Shown: positions 50,712 through 58,761, counted from the stretch's first letter. The stretch is 64,000 bases of DNA from Lysinimonas soli (GCF_042655435.1 NZ_JBHSMG010000001.1:124001-188000); one strand, 5' to 3'. The notes: generated from the sequence alone by a model not told the origin. Made by a program: numbers and translations.

Positions 50712-51281
50712 ATGACCACCCGTCTCATGATCATCATCGGCAGTGTCCGCCCCGGTCGGGCCGGCCTTCCGATCGCCACCTGGGTGCGGGGGCGCGCCGA
50801 GGCGCACGACGGGTTCGAGGTCGATCTGGTGGACCTGGCCGAGCTCGCCCTGCCGTTCATGGACGAGCCGGCGCATCCGAGGCTTCACCAGTACACCAAG
50901 CCGCACACCCTCGCCTGGAGCGCCCGGGTCGCGGCCGCCGACGCCTTCGTCTTCGTCACGCCGGAGTACAACCACAGCTACGCGCCGGCGCTCAAGAACG
51001 CGATCGACTTCTTGAACCTGGAGTGGTGGCGCAAGCCCGTCGGCTTCGTCAGCTACGGCGGCGTGTCGGGTGGCACCCGCGGGGTCGTCGCCCTCGACCA
51101 GGCGATCAACGGGCTCGGGCTCGTGAAGGTCGGCGCGAACGTCGAACTGAGCTTCGCCGGACGGATGATCGCCGACGGGGTGTTCACCCCGAGCGAGAAG
51201 GACCTGGCCGTGCTCGACAAGGAGCTCGCCGAACTGATCGACCTCTCCGAGGTGCTCAAGCCCTCTCGGCTGAAGGGGTGA
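50712..51281 (+). CDS. NADPH-dependent FMN reductase
   Basis: A protein of 189 residues of the flavodoxin-like FMN reductase family. It starts with IIIGSVRPGRAGLPIATW, has the flavin loop TPEYNHSYAPALKNAIDFL (about 77-95) and YGGVSGGTRG (about 116-125). It reduces FMN or quinones with NADPH. CGAGGAG precedes the ATG. No monooxygenase partner is adjacent. Confidence 0.92.
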   Translation: MTTRLMIIIGSVRPGRAGLPIATWVRGRAEAHDGFEVDLVDLAELALPFMDEPAHPRLHQYTKPHTLAWSARVAAADAFVFVTPEYNHSYAPALKNAIDFLNLEWWRKPVGFVSYGGVSGGTRGVVALDQAINGLGLVKVGANVELSFAGRMIADGVFTPSEKDLAVLDKELAELIDLSEVLKPSRLKG

Positions 51282-51389
51282 GCCGCGCCGCGCATTCCGG
51301 TCGGCGCGGGCCGCCTCTCGCGCCGGAGCCCTGCGAAATGTGAAGATGGGCAGGTTGCGTGATCAGGCGCGCAATGGAACGAGGCGAAC

Positions 51390-51740
51390 ATGTCGATGCT
51401 GAGCGCCGCGGGCGGTCCCGACGCGATCCGGACGGCCGTCGACATCTTCGATGCCCGGATGACCTCCGATCCGGTGCTGGCCCACTATCTGGCCTCGATC
51501 GACATGTCCCACCTCCGCGCCCACCAGAAGGCGTTCCTGCTCGCCGCACTCGGGGGTCCCGATCTCTACACCGGACGCGACATGCGTGCGGCCCATCAGG
51601 GGCTCGGCATCAGCGACACCGAGTTCGACCTCGCGATGGGGCACCTCGCGGTGGCCCTGCGCGAGGCGAACGTCTCGGACGACGTCATCTCGGGAATCGC
51701 CCGGCGCCTGGCTTCGCTGCGCCAGCAGATCGTGGTCTGA
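51390..51740 (+). CDS. glbN: Group I truncated haemoglobin with unusual distal residue
   Basis: A protein of 116 residues, the two-over-two globin of group I. The proximal His is H69 (AAHQGLGI) and the segment AALGGPDLYTG is diagnostic. The E11 Gln is kept (Q46 in HLRAHQKAF). The B10 position, Tyr33 in Mycobacterium tuberculosis trHbN, aligns with Asp21 (DIFDARM), so the key O2-stabilising hydroxyl is missing. Group I proteins handle O2 and NO. The gene stands alone on the plus strand, convergent with an MFS transporter gene with three bases between stops. Confidence 0.88.
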   Translation: MSMLSAAGGPDAIRTAVDIFDARMTSDPVLAHYLASIDMSHLRAHQKAFLLAALGGPDLYTGRDMRAAHQGLGISDTEFDLAMGHLAVALREANVSDDVISGIARRLASLRQQIVV

Positions 51741-51743
51741 GAC

Positions 51744-52973
51744 TCAGCTCGGCTGCACCGGGACGGGTTCCGTGTCGGGGAGGGGGCTCGCGTCGCGTCC
51801 GCGCAGATCGGGCAGCCGTCGGCGGAAGATCAACGGCACGAGGGTGCCGACGGCGGCGAAGGCGACGGCCACCAGGAAGCCGCCATCGCCGGGCCGACCG
51901 CCGTGGCTCGCACTGACGAAGTCGATCAGGAAGCCGGCGACCGCCGAACCGGCGGCGGCGCCGATCAGCTGGCCGGTGCCGACCCAGCCGTAGGCCTCCG
52001 CGGTGTCGCTGAAGCGCACGCTCGACGACACGATCGCGAACATGACGGCCAGCGCCGGTGCGATGCAGAGTCCGGCGATCAGCAGGGCCGCGCTGAGCGA
52101 CCAGAACTCCCAGGCGAGCGCCGCGAGCACCGAGCCCACGAGCACGACCACCATCCTGCGGGCCAGGGCCCACGGCCCCACCGGGAGGTGGCCGAGCAGC
52201 AGGCCGCCGACGAGCGAGGCGACCGCCCAGATCGCGAGCACGACCCCCGAGGTGGAGTTGCCCTGGCCGAAGGTCGCCACGACCCCGGCCTCGGTCGCCG
52301 CGCAGGTGCCGACGAGCAGAAAGCCGACCAGGGTCGTCAGCAGCACCGGCCCGCGCCTCAGCACGCTGCCGAGCTTGCGCTTGCTGCGCGGGATGCGCAC
52401 CCGGCCGACCTCGGGGGAGAGCAGGAACCACAGCCCTCCGCCGATCAGGAAGACGACCGAGACGAGGATGCCGACGACGGTGGAGATCTGGGTCGCGACG
52501 AAGGTCACGGCGACCGGGCCCGCGATCCAGATGATCTCCTGGGCCGAGGCGTCCAGGGAGAACAGCGGGGTGAGCTGCCGTGAGTTGACCATCTTCGGGT
52601 AGATCGTGCGCACGGCCGGTTGCACGGGTGGATAGCTGAGCCCCGCGATCAACCCCGCCACCATGAAGCCGACCAGGGGCAGGGGTGCAAGTGCGACGGT
52701 GAGCAGCGAGGCGGCGCAGACGGAGGTCGTCAGGATCAGGACCGGGCGCATGCCCCACTGCCCCATCCACCTGCTGGTCAGCGGGCCCGAGACCGCCTGG
52801 CCGACGCTGGTCGCCGCGAGGACGAGGCCGGCCGCGCCGTACGAGCCGAAGATGTGCTGCATGTGCAGCAGGAATCCGAGCGAGAGCATGCCGCTCGGAA
52901 AGCGCGCGGTGAGCTGCGCGGCGATGATCCGGGCGACCCCGGGAGTGCGCAGCAGGCTCACATAAGCGTTCAC
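51744..52973 (-). CDS. MFS transporter
   Basis: A protein of 409 residues with about 12 helices. The N-terminus (RTPGVARIIAAQLTARFPSG) and the loop QWGMRPVLI correspond to the major facilitator superfamily. The large cytoplasmic loop lies near 195-215 (RIPRSKRKLGSVLRRG). The start is GTG at 52973. Substrate is unknown; proton-driven efflux is the usual role of this subgroup. It is divergent from the ribonucleotide reductase operon. Confidence 0.87.
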   Translation of the reverse strand: MNAYVSLLRTPGVARIIAAQLTARFPSGMLSLGFLLHMQHIFGSYGAAGLVLAATSVGQAVSGPLTSRWMGQWGMRPVLILTTSVCAASLLTVALAPLPLVGFMVAGLIAGLSYPPVQPAVRTIYPKMVNSRQLTPLFSLDASAQEIIWIAGPVAVTFVATQISTVVGILVSVVFLIGGGLWFLLSPEVGRVRIPRSKRKLGSVLRRGPVLLTTLVGFLLVGTCAATEAGVVATFGQGNSTSGVVLAIWAVASLVGGLLLGHLPVGPWALARRMVVVLVGSVLAALAWEFWSLSAALLIAGLCIAPALAVMFAIVSSSVRFSDTAEAYGWVGTGQLIGAAAGSAVAGFLIDFVSASHGGRPGDGGFLVAVAFAAVGTLVPLIFRRRLPDLRGRDASPLPDTEPVPVQPS

Positions 52974-53051
52974 AACCTCACAACTCTAGTGATGACGGAT
53001 GACGCGCGGTCCCTCGCCGACGCTGTGGAAACTGTGGAGAAGTCGGCGGAG

Positions 53052-53060
53052 TTATCCACA
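53052..53060 (+). promoter_or_regulatory. DnaA box upstream of nrdA
   Basis: TTATCCACA is a perfect match to the high-affinity DnaA box. E. coli nrdAB is also DnaA-controlled. Two looser inverted matches (TGTGGAAAC, TGTGGAGAA) precede it at about 53026-53044. Confidence 0.6.
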
Positions 53061-53076
53061 ATTGGGGACGACACGC

Positions 53077-53125
53077 CCACTAGATGTAGTGGTTGCTCGT
53101 CTGTCGGCGCCCCGATATATAGTGG
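53077..53125 (+). promoter_or_regulatory. Tandem NrdR boxes
   Basis: CCACTAGATGTAGTGG (53077-53092) is a perfect 6+4+6 palindrome of NrdR-box form (xCACTANATxTAGTGx). A second 16-mer, CCCCGATATATAGTGG (53110-53125), keeps the right half and the AT core. Their starts are 33 bases apart, about three helical turns, as in known NrdR sites. NrdR represses nrd genes when dATP is abundant. Its gene is not in the window. Confidence 0.7.
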
Positions 53126-53255
53126 TGAAACTTCCCGGCCGGGGGATGGGACAACGGTCGAAGAACGTTGCATCAATTGGGATTGGAACGCGCCGTCTCC
53201 GCAGTCGGAGGGTGTCGTGGGGAACGTGTCGCAGGGCACAGAAGGAGCAGGTCAA

Positions 53256-55703
53256 GTGGCCATCACGGTCGTGAAGCGCAACGGTGAGCGCGAGGCGTAC
53301 GACGCCAACAAGATCAACATCGCGATCGAACATGCGAGCCAGGGTCTCGACGAGAACATCACCTGGGTCACCCAGATCGCGAGCGAGCTCGAACTCACCC
53401 TCTTCGACGGCATCACGACCCAGCAGCTCGACGAGGCCGTCATCCAGGTCGCCCTGCAGAACGTCAAGGACGACCCGCAGTTCGACACCGTCGCCGCGCG
53501 CCTGCTCCTCAAGACCATCTACAAGGGCGTCCTCGGCGACTACACGACGGCCGACGAGCTCAAGACGCTGCACGTGGCGCACTTCCGCTCCTCCGTCGAG
53601 CGCGGCGTCGCCGAGAACCTGTTCGACTCGCGCTTCACCGAGCTGTTCGACCTGGAGCGCCTCGCGGGCGCCCTCGAGCCCTCGCGCGACGAGCTGCTCA
53701 AGTACATCTCGGTCGTGACGCTCAACAACCGCTACGGCATCAAGGCGCGCAACGGCGAACCGCTCGAGGTGCCGCAGTACTTCTGGATGCGGATCGCCAT
53801 GGGCCTCTCGCTCAACGAGGCCGACCCCACCGGCGTCGCACTCGGCTTCTACGACAAGATGTCGAAGCTCGAGTACATCGCCGCCGGCTCCACACTGGTG
53901 AACGCGGGCACCTCGTACCCGCAGCTGTCGAACTGCTTCGTCATGGAGATGCAGGACGACATCGAGAACATCGCCAAGAGCGTGCGCGACGTCATGTGGC
54001 TCACCAAGGGCACGGGCGGCATCGGCCTCAGCGTCACCAAGCTGCGGGCGCAGGGCTCGCCCATCCGCTCCAACAACACCACGAGCACCGGCCCGATCCC
54101 GTTCATGCACACCATCGACTCGGTGCTGCGCGCGGTCAGCCGCGGCGGCAAGAAGTTCGGCGCCCTCTGCTTCTACATGGAGAACTGGCACATGGACTTC
54201 CCGGAGTTCCTCGACCTGCGTCAGAACTCCGGCGACCCGTACCGCCGCACCCGTACCGCCAACACGGCGGTCTGGATCAGCGACGAGTTCATGAAGCGCG
54301 TGCAGAACGACGACGACTGGTACCTCTTCGACCCGCTCGAGGTCAGCGACCTCAACGAGCTGTACGGCAAGGCGTTCTCGGAGCGCTACGCGTTCTACGT
54401 GGGCGAGGCCGAGGCCGGCCGCCTGCACATGTTCAAGAAGATCGGCGCGCGCGAGCAGTTCAAGTCGATCCTGATCTCCCTGCAGACCACGAGCCACCCG
54501 TGGCTCACCTGGAAGGACACGATCAACAACCGCGCTCTCAACAACAACACGGGCACGATCCACCTCAGCAACCTCTGCACCGAGATCTGCCTGCCGCAGG
54601 ACGAAGAGAACATCTCGGTCTGCAACCTGGCCTCGATCAACCTCTCCACCCACCTCGCGGTCGACGCCAACGGCACGCTCGGCTTCGACTGGGCCCGGAT
54701 CGACGAGAGCGCCCGCAGCGCGGTGCGCCAGCTCGACAACCTGATCGACATCACCGTGTCCTCGGTGCCCGAGGCCGACCACGCCAACATCAACAACCGC
54801 GCGATCGGGCTCGGCGTGATGGGCTTCACCGACGTGGTCGAGCGCCTCGGCCTCAGCTACGAGAGCGAAGCGGCGGCGGCCCTGATCGACGAGGTCATGG
54901 AGCACGTCTCGTACGCCGCGATCGACGAGTCGGCCGATCTCGCCCGCGAGCGCGGCACCTACGCCAACTTCGAGGGCAGCCGCTGGTCGCAGGGCCTCGT
55001 GCCCTTCGACTCCATCGCGCTGACCGAGGCCGACCGCGGCATCCCGATCAAGGTCGACCGCACCACCCGGCTCGACTGGGACGCGCTGCGGGCGAAGGTG
55101 AAGGGCGGCATGCGCAACGCGACGCTCATGGCGATCGCGCCCACGGCATCCATCGGTCTCGTCGCGGGGACGACGCCCGGGCTCGACCCGCAGTTCTCGC
55201 AGATCTTCAGCCGGGCCACGAGCAACGGCAAGTTCCTCGAGGTCAACCGCAACCTGGTGAACGACCTGCAGAAGCTCGGAATCTGGGGCTCGGTCAAGGA
55301 GCAGATCCTGCGGTCGCAGGGCGACATCCAGGGCATCGACGCGATCCCCGACTCGGTCAAGGCGATCTACAAGACCAGCTTCCAGCTCTCGCCGTACTCC
55401 TTCCTCGAGGTCGCGGCGCGAGCGCAGAAGTGGATCGACCAGTCGATCAGCCGCAACATGTACCTCGAGACGCGCGACCTCGGCGACATGATGGACATCT
55501 ACTACGCCGCGTGGGAGCGGGGCGTCAAGACGACCTACTACCTGCACATGAAGCCGCGGCACACCGCCGAGCAGTCGACGGTCAAGGTCAACAAGGCCGA
55601 GGACATCAACGCGGCAGCCGCAGCTGTGGCGGTCGCGGGCGCGGCGAACGAGTCGGCCGCTGCGGCGCCGGCTCGGCGCGGATTCGGAGGGCTGTCGAAG
55701 TGA
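53256..55703 (+). CDS. nrdA: Ribonucleoside-diphosphate reductase large subunit, class Ic (C-terminal Cys tail missing from this frame)
   Basis: A protein of 815 residues that reduces ribonucleotides together with NrdB. An N-terminal ATP-cone (about 1-92; VVKRNGEREAYDANKI) senses ATP/dATP. The active site is intact: C227 and C456 are the redox pair, NLCTE (N439, C441, E443) holds the thiyl Cys and catalytic Glu, and Y761-Y762 is the radical relay pair. The protein ends in an Ala-rich linker and RRGFGGLSK without the usual C-terminal Cys pair that re-reduces the active site. That tail is encoded in the overlapping -1 frame at 55700-55783. Start is GTG at 53256 with AAGGAG eight bases upstream. 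Confidence 0.93.
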   Translation: MAITVVKRNGEREAYDANKINIAIEHASQGLDENITWVTQIASELELTLFDGITTQQLDEAVIQVALQNVKDDPQFDTVAARLLLKTIYKGVLGDYTTADELKTLHVAHFRSSVERGVAENLFDSRFTELFDLERLAGALEPSRDELLKYISVVTLNNRYGIKARNGEPLEVPQYFWMRIAMGLSLNEADPTGVALGFYDKMSKLEYIAAGSTLVNAGTSYPQLSNCFVMEMQDDIENIAKSVRDVMWLTKGTGGIGLSVTKLRAQGSPIRSNNTTSTGPIPFMHTIDSVLRAVSRGGKKFGALCFYMENWHMDFPEFLDLRQNSGDPYRRTRTANTAVWISDEFMKRVQNDDDWYLFDPLEVSDLNELYGKAFSERYAFYVGEAEAGRLHMFKKIGAREQFKSILISLQTTSHPWLTWKDTINNRALNNNTGTIHLSNLCTEICLPQDEENISVCNLASINLSTHLAVDANGTLGFDWARIDESARSAVRQLDNLIDITVSSVPEADHANINNRAIGLGVMGFTDVVERLGLSYESEAAAALIDEVMEHVSYAAIDESADLARERGTYANFEGSRWSQGLVPFDSIALTEADRGIPIKVDRTTRLDWDALRAKVKGGMRNATLMAIAPTASIGLVAGTTPGLDPQFSQIFSRATSNGKFLEVNRNLVNDLQKLGIWGSVKEQILRSQGDIQGIDAIPDSVKAIYKTSFQLSPYSFLEVAARAQKWIDQSISRNMYLETRDLGDMMDIYYAAWERGVKTTYYLHMKPRHTAEQSTVKVNKAEDINAAAAAVAVAGAANESAAAAPARRGFGGLSK

Positions 55704-55783
55704 ACCAGAACGCCGACACGATCGACGGCTACGCCGTCCCGGTCGATCCGATGGACGACCTCCAGTGCGAGAGTTGCCAGTAA
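55700..55783 (+). CDS. 27-residue frame encoding the redox-active C-terminal tail of NrdA
   Basis: A short frame of 27 residues between nrdA and nrdB ends in DPMDDLQCESCQ. A C-terminal CxxC next to the end is the hallmark of the flexible swinging tail of ribonucleotide reductase large subunits, which carries electrons from thioredoxin. It is in the -1 frame relative to nrdA. It has its own start: GTG at 55700 overlaps the nrdA stop (GTGA), with GGAGGG at 55686-55691 eight bases upstream. Its TAA overlaps the nrdB ATG (TAATG). It may be translated as a separate peptide, joined by frameshifting, or reflect a one-base sequencing error. No slippery heptamer is visible at the junction. Confidence 0.65.
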   Translation: MNQNADTIDGYAVPVDPMDDLQCESCQ

Positions 55784-56784
55784 TGGGGATCCTGGGTACC
55801 GGCATCGCCGAAGGGCTTCTGCTGAAGCCGGTCCGCTACAAGTGGGCCATGGACCTCTACGACCAGGCCGTCGCCAACACCTGGTTCCCCAACGAGATCC
55901 AGCTGGGGGAGGACATCGCCGACTTCAAGAAGATGACCGACGAAGAGCGTCACGCGATCACCTTCCTGATGAGCTACTTCAACCCGAACGAGCTGCTCGT
56001 CAACAAGGCGCTGGCCTTCGGCGTCTACCCCTACATCAACGCCCCCGAGGCGCACCTCTATCTCGCGAAGCAGATGTGGGAGGAGGCGAACCACTGCATG
56101 TCGTTCGAGTACGTGCTCGAGACCTTCCCGATCGATCGCAACGAGGCCTACAACGCGCATGTCGACATCCCGTCGATGGCGCGCAAGGAGGAGTTCGAAG
56201 TCGCCTTCATCAAGCGGATGACCGAGCAGACCCTCGACATCACGACGACCGAGGGCAAGCAGGACTTCATCCGCAACCTGGTGGCGTACAACGTCATCCT
56301 CGAGGGGATCTGGTTCTACTCGGGCTTCATGGTCGCCCTGTCGTTCCGGCAGCGCAACCTGCTGCGCAACTTCGGCTCGCTCATGGACTGGGTGGTGCGC
56401 GACGAGAGCCTGCACCTCAAGTTCGGCATCAACCTGATCCTCACGGTGCTCGACGAGAACCCCGAGCTGCAGACGCCCGAGTTCGCGGCCGAGATCAAGA
56501 AGATGATCACGGACGCCGTGGCGATGGAGGAGGAGTACAACAACGACCTGCTCCCCGGCGGCATCCTCGGCCTCAACGCCAGCTACATCAACCAGTACGT
56601 CAAGTACCTGGCCGACCGCCGGCTCGAGGAGCTCGGTTTCGACCCCGAGTACAACGTGACGAACCCGGCCAAGTGGATGGCGACGGCCAACGACACCCTG
56701 CAGCTGGTCAACTTCTTCGAGTCGACCAACACCTCGTACGAGTCGAACGCCTCGGCGTCGTCGGGCGGCACGAAGAAGGAGTAG
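55783..56784 (+). CDS. nrdB: Ribonucleoside-diphosphate reductase small subunit, class Ic (radical Tyr replaced by Phe)
   Basis: A protein of 333 residues, ferritin-like. Metal ligands are E70, E101, H104, E174, E208 and H211. The position of the radical Tyr (E. coli Y122) is F108 in NHCMSFEY. All these positions differ from the Chlamydia trachomatis class Ic protein (E89, E120, H123, F127, E193, E227, H230) by exactly 19, and the first ligand is Glu rather than Asp as in that group. A Mn(IV)/Fe(III) cofactor is therefore expected in place of a tyrosyl radical. Translation is probably coupled to the upstream tail frame (TAATG). The C-terminal tail is Ser/Ala-rich. Confidence 0.93.
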   Translation: MGILGTGIAEGLLLKPVRYKWAMDLYDQAVANTWFPNEIQLGEDIADFKKMTDEERHAITFLMSYFNPNELLVNKALAFGVYPYINAPEAHLYLAKQMWEEANHCMSFEYVLETFPIDRNEAYNAHVDIPSMARKEEFEVAFIKRMTEQTLDITTTEGKQDFIRNLVAYNVILEGIWFYSGFMVALSFRQRNLLRNFGSLMDWVVRDESLHLKFGINLILTVLDENPELQTPEFAAEIKKMITDAVAMEEEYNNDLLPGGILGLNASYINQYVKYLADRRLEELGFDPEYNVTNPAKWMATANDTLQLVNFFESTNTSYESNASASSGGTKKE

Positions 56785-56903
56785 TCCGGCCCGGTTCGCG
56801 AACGATTCGGAACCTGCGGCCCAGGCTCTCGGCTGGCGATCCGGGTGGGTTCGTGGACTCCTCCTGCGGATGGGTGTACAACCGAGGGAGGGGTGTGTCG
56901 CAC

Positions 56904-56919
56904 ATCAGTGCGCACTGAT
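56904..56919. promoter_or_regulatory. Perfect 16-base palindrome before the ice-binding protein gene
   Basis: ATCAGTGCGCACTGAT has no mismatch and no spacer. It lies 41 bases before the ATG at 56961. It may be the operator of an unlinked regulator. Confidence 0.5.
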
Positions 56920-56960
56920 CGCAGTGTGGTCTGGCCCCGGAAGGCAAGGGGCGTTGCCGA

Positions 56961-58097
56961 ATGCACGAGCGGATCACTTCGCGAGCACGACGAACTGCGA
57001 TCACCTCGGGGGTGGGCCTCGTCGTCTGCTTGACCTTGTTCGTCGCGGGGCGCGCCTCCGCGGCGACCACCATCGACGGGCCGGTGGACCTGGGAACTGC
57101 GGCGACTTTCGGGGTGCTCGCCGGGTCCACGGTCACCAACACCGGCACCTCGGTTATCAACAACGGCGACGTGGGCGTCAGCCCCGGCACGAGCATCACC
57201 GGGTTTCCGCCGGGAGTGGTGACGCCGCCGGGGGTCGTCCACGCCGCCGATGCGCAGGCCGCGTCGGGTCAGGCGGACCTCACCACGGCGTACGGCGTCG
57301 CCGCGAGCCTCACTCCCACGACCACCGGGCTCTCCGACCTCGTGGGCCTGTCGTTGGTGCCCGGTGTCTACTCGGGTGGCGCGCTGTCGCTGTCGGGAAC
57401 CCTCACTCTTACGGGAAGCGCGTCGTCCGTCTGGGTCTTCCAGGCGGCGAGCACCCTCGTGACGGCCTCCGCCAGCAACATCCTCGTGACGGGCGGGGCG
57501 AGCGCCTGCAACGTCTTCTGGCAGGTCGGCTCGTCGGCGACGCTGGGAAGCGGATCGAACTTCGTCGGCACGATCATGGCCGACCAGTCGATCACCGCGA
57601 CCACGTCCGCCGTGATCACCGGACGCCTCCTGGCCCGTACGGGCGCCGTCACCCTCGACACCAATACGCTGACGGCGCCGACGGGCTGCGGCGCCTCGGG
57701 CACCGTCTCGGTCAGCCCGACGATCACCTCGGCGGCGCCGCCGGCCGGTTCCCCCGGGACGCCCTACGCCTTCACGGTGACGAGCACCGGGACCCCACCC
57801 GCCAGCTACGCGATCGGCTCGGGAGCGCTGCCGCCCGGGCTCGTGCTGAACTCCGCGACCGGAGTCATCTCGGGCACGCCGACGACCGCGGGGTCGTTCA
57901 GCTTCACGATCGTGGCGAGCAACGGAACCGCTCCGTCGGCGACCGCGAGCTACACGATCGTGATCGCGCCGACCCTCGCCGAGAGCGGAACGCAGCCGTT
58001 GCCCGCGCTGCTGACCGGGGCCGGGCTGCTCGGGTTCGGCGTCGCCGCCGTCATGATGGCGGCGGTGGGCGGCCGACGCCGCAGGAGGTCGAGCTAG
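56961..58097 (+). CDS. Ice-binding-like surface protein (DUF3494) with Ig-like domain and membrane anchor
   Basis: A protein of 378 residues. A signal peptide (about 1-35, ending ASA) is followed by a DUF3494 beta-solenoid (about 36-235): LGTAATFGVLAGSTVTNTGT, then NGDVGVSPGTSITGFPPG and VWVFQAASTL, all typical of type-1 ice-binding proteins. An Ig/cadherin-like domain follows (about 245-330; GALPPGLVLNSATGVISGTP). The end has an LAESGTQ stretch, a hydrophobic helix and RRRRRSS, a wall- or membrane-anchor signal. DUF3494 proteins bind ice, or act as adhesins to ice and surfaces. Activity is inferred from the fold. Confidence 0.88.
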   Translation: MHERITSRARRTAITSGVGLVVCLTLFVAGRASAATTIDGPVDLGTAATFGVLAGSTVTNTGTSVINNGDVGVSPGTSITGFPPGVVTPPGVVHAADAQAASGQADLTTAYGVAASLTPTTTGLSDLVGLSLVPGVYSGGALSLSGTLTLTGSASSVWVFQAASTLVTASASNILVTGGASACNVFWQVGSSATLGSGSNFVGTIMADQSITATTSAVITGRLLARTGAVTLDTNTLTAPTGCGASGTVSVSPTITSAAPPAGSPGTPYAFTVTSTGTPPASYAIGSGALPPGLVLNSATGVISGTPTTAGSFSFTIVASNGTAPSATASYTIVIAPTLAESGTQPLPALLTGAGLLGFGVAAVMMAAVGGRRRRRSS

Positions 58098-58450
58098 CCG
58101 GCGGAGTGCTCGTGCGGTCCGGCGAACTTGAACGCCAGACGGCCATGGGCGAAGCCACCGCCGGCGCGGATCGCGGTGGCGACCCAGGCGGCCTCGGCGA
58201 GTTCGGCATCCGTCGCCCCCGCCTTCCTGGCCTGCCTGCTGTGCCAGTCGATGCAGTAGACGCACTGGGTGGTGATGCCCACGGCGACCGCCATGAGCTC
58301 GCGGAACTTGAGCGGGATCTCGCGCCCCTCCTCGGCGAACACCAGGTGATCGAACGCGTCGAAGGCCTCGAGGATGTCGGGCGTGTGCTTCTTGTAGTCG
58401 GTGGTGTGCTTGCCGTCTTCGGCACGGTCGAAGTAGTGGTCGTGGGCCAT
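58094..58450 (-). CDS. Carboxymuconolactone decarboxylase/AhpD-like protein
   Basis: A protein of 118 residues, all-helical. The AhpD-type motif is CVYCIDWHSRQARKAGATDAE: a CxxC pair (C63, C66) and His three residues later. Such proteins reduce peroxiredoxins or act as peroxidases. The ATG at 58450 gives the normal family length. Its stop overlaps the convergent ice-binding protein stop. Confidence 0.88.
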   Translation of the reverse strand: MAHDHYFDRAEDGKHTTDYKKHTPDILEAFDAFDHLVFAEEGREIPLKFRELMAVAVGITTQCVYCIDWHSRQARKAGATDAELAEAAWVATAIRAGGGFAHGRLAFKFAGPHEHSAG

Positions 58451-58530
58451 GCCTCGACGATATCGGCGCCCGGGGTCGGCCGTGCGCTGGGGCCGGCCGC
58501 CGGGCCGCCGCCCGTTGCGCCCGCCACCGA

Positions 58531-58581
58531 GATGCCAGAAAGTGTCGGTTTGGCCGGGGCTAAGCGACCGAATCTGGCATC
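58531..58581. repeat. Inverted repeat with 9-base arms
   Basis: GATGCCAGA (58531-58539) and TCTGGCATC (58573-58581) are perfectly complementary; an inner CGGT/ACCG pair (58546-58549, 58567-58570) extends the fold with asymmetric loops. It could be a terminator-like element or protein site. Confidence 0.5.
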
Positions 58582-58731
58582 TGGAGGCAAGGGAATATAT
58601 TGGGGTAGACAGATCATTCGCCCAATGACACGCCGTCAGATCACCCCCCATTCGGGGGCGATTCACACGGCATCTCGCCTGTTTACGCGCCGCGTCGATC
58701 CAAAACCCCGACATGACGGGCTGAACCTGTC

Positions 58732-58761
58732 TTGACCTCAGGTCGTTGTCAGGGATATTCT
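58732..58761 (+). promoter_or_regulatory. Putative promoter of the exopolysaccharide locus
   Basis: TTGACC (58732-58737) and TATTCT (58756-58761) are separated by 18 bases, a good sigma-70-like pair, about 200 bases before the sugar-transferase start. Confidence 0.55.

Larger units (their letters stand above)
52974..53255 (+). other. Regulatory region of the ribonucleotide reductase operon
   Basis: This stretch of 282 bases holds a consensus DnaA box (53052-53060), two NrdR-box-like 16-mers (53077-53092, 53110-53125) and AAGGAG at 53242-53247 as ribosome-binding site. Further TGTGGA-type half sites occur near 53026 and 53035. The first 80 bases probably also hold the promoter of the divergent MFS gene. 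Confidence 0.6.

Noticed and set aside
55690..55710. Canonical -1 slippery heptamer at the nrdA end
   Set aside because: The sequence CTGTCGAAGTGA has no XXXYYYZ heptamer. Frameshifting is not excluded but has no classical signal beyond the upstream GGAGGG.
58644..58658. A terminator at the CCCCC/GGGGG hairpin
   Set aside because: The stem is only five bases with no T-run after it, too weak to call.
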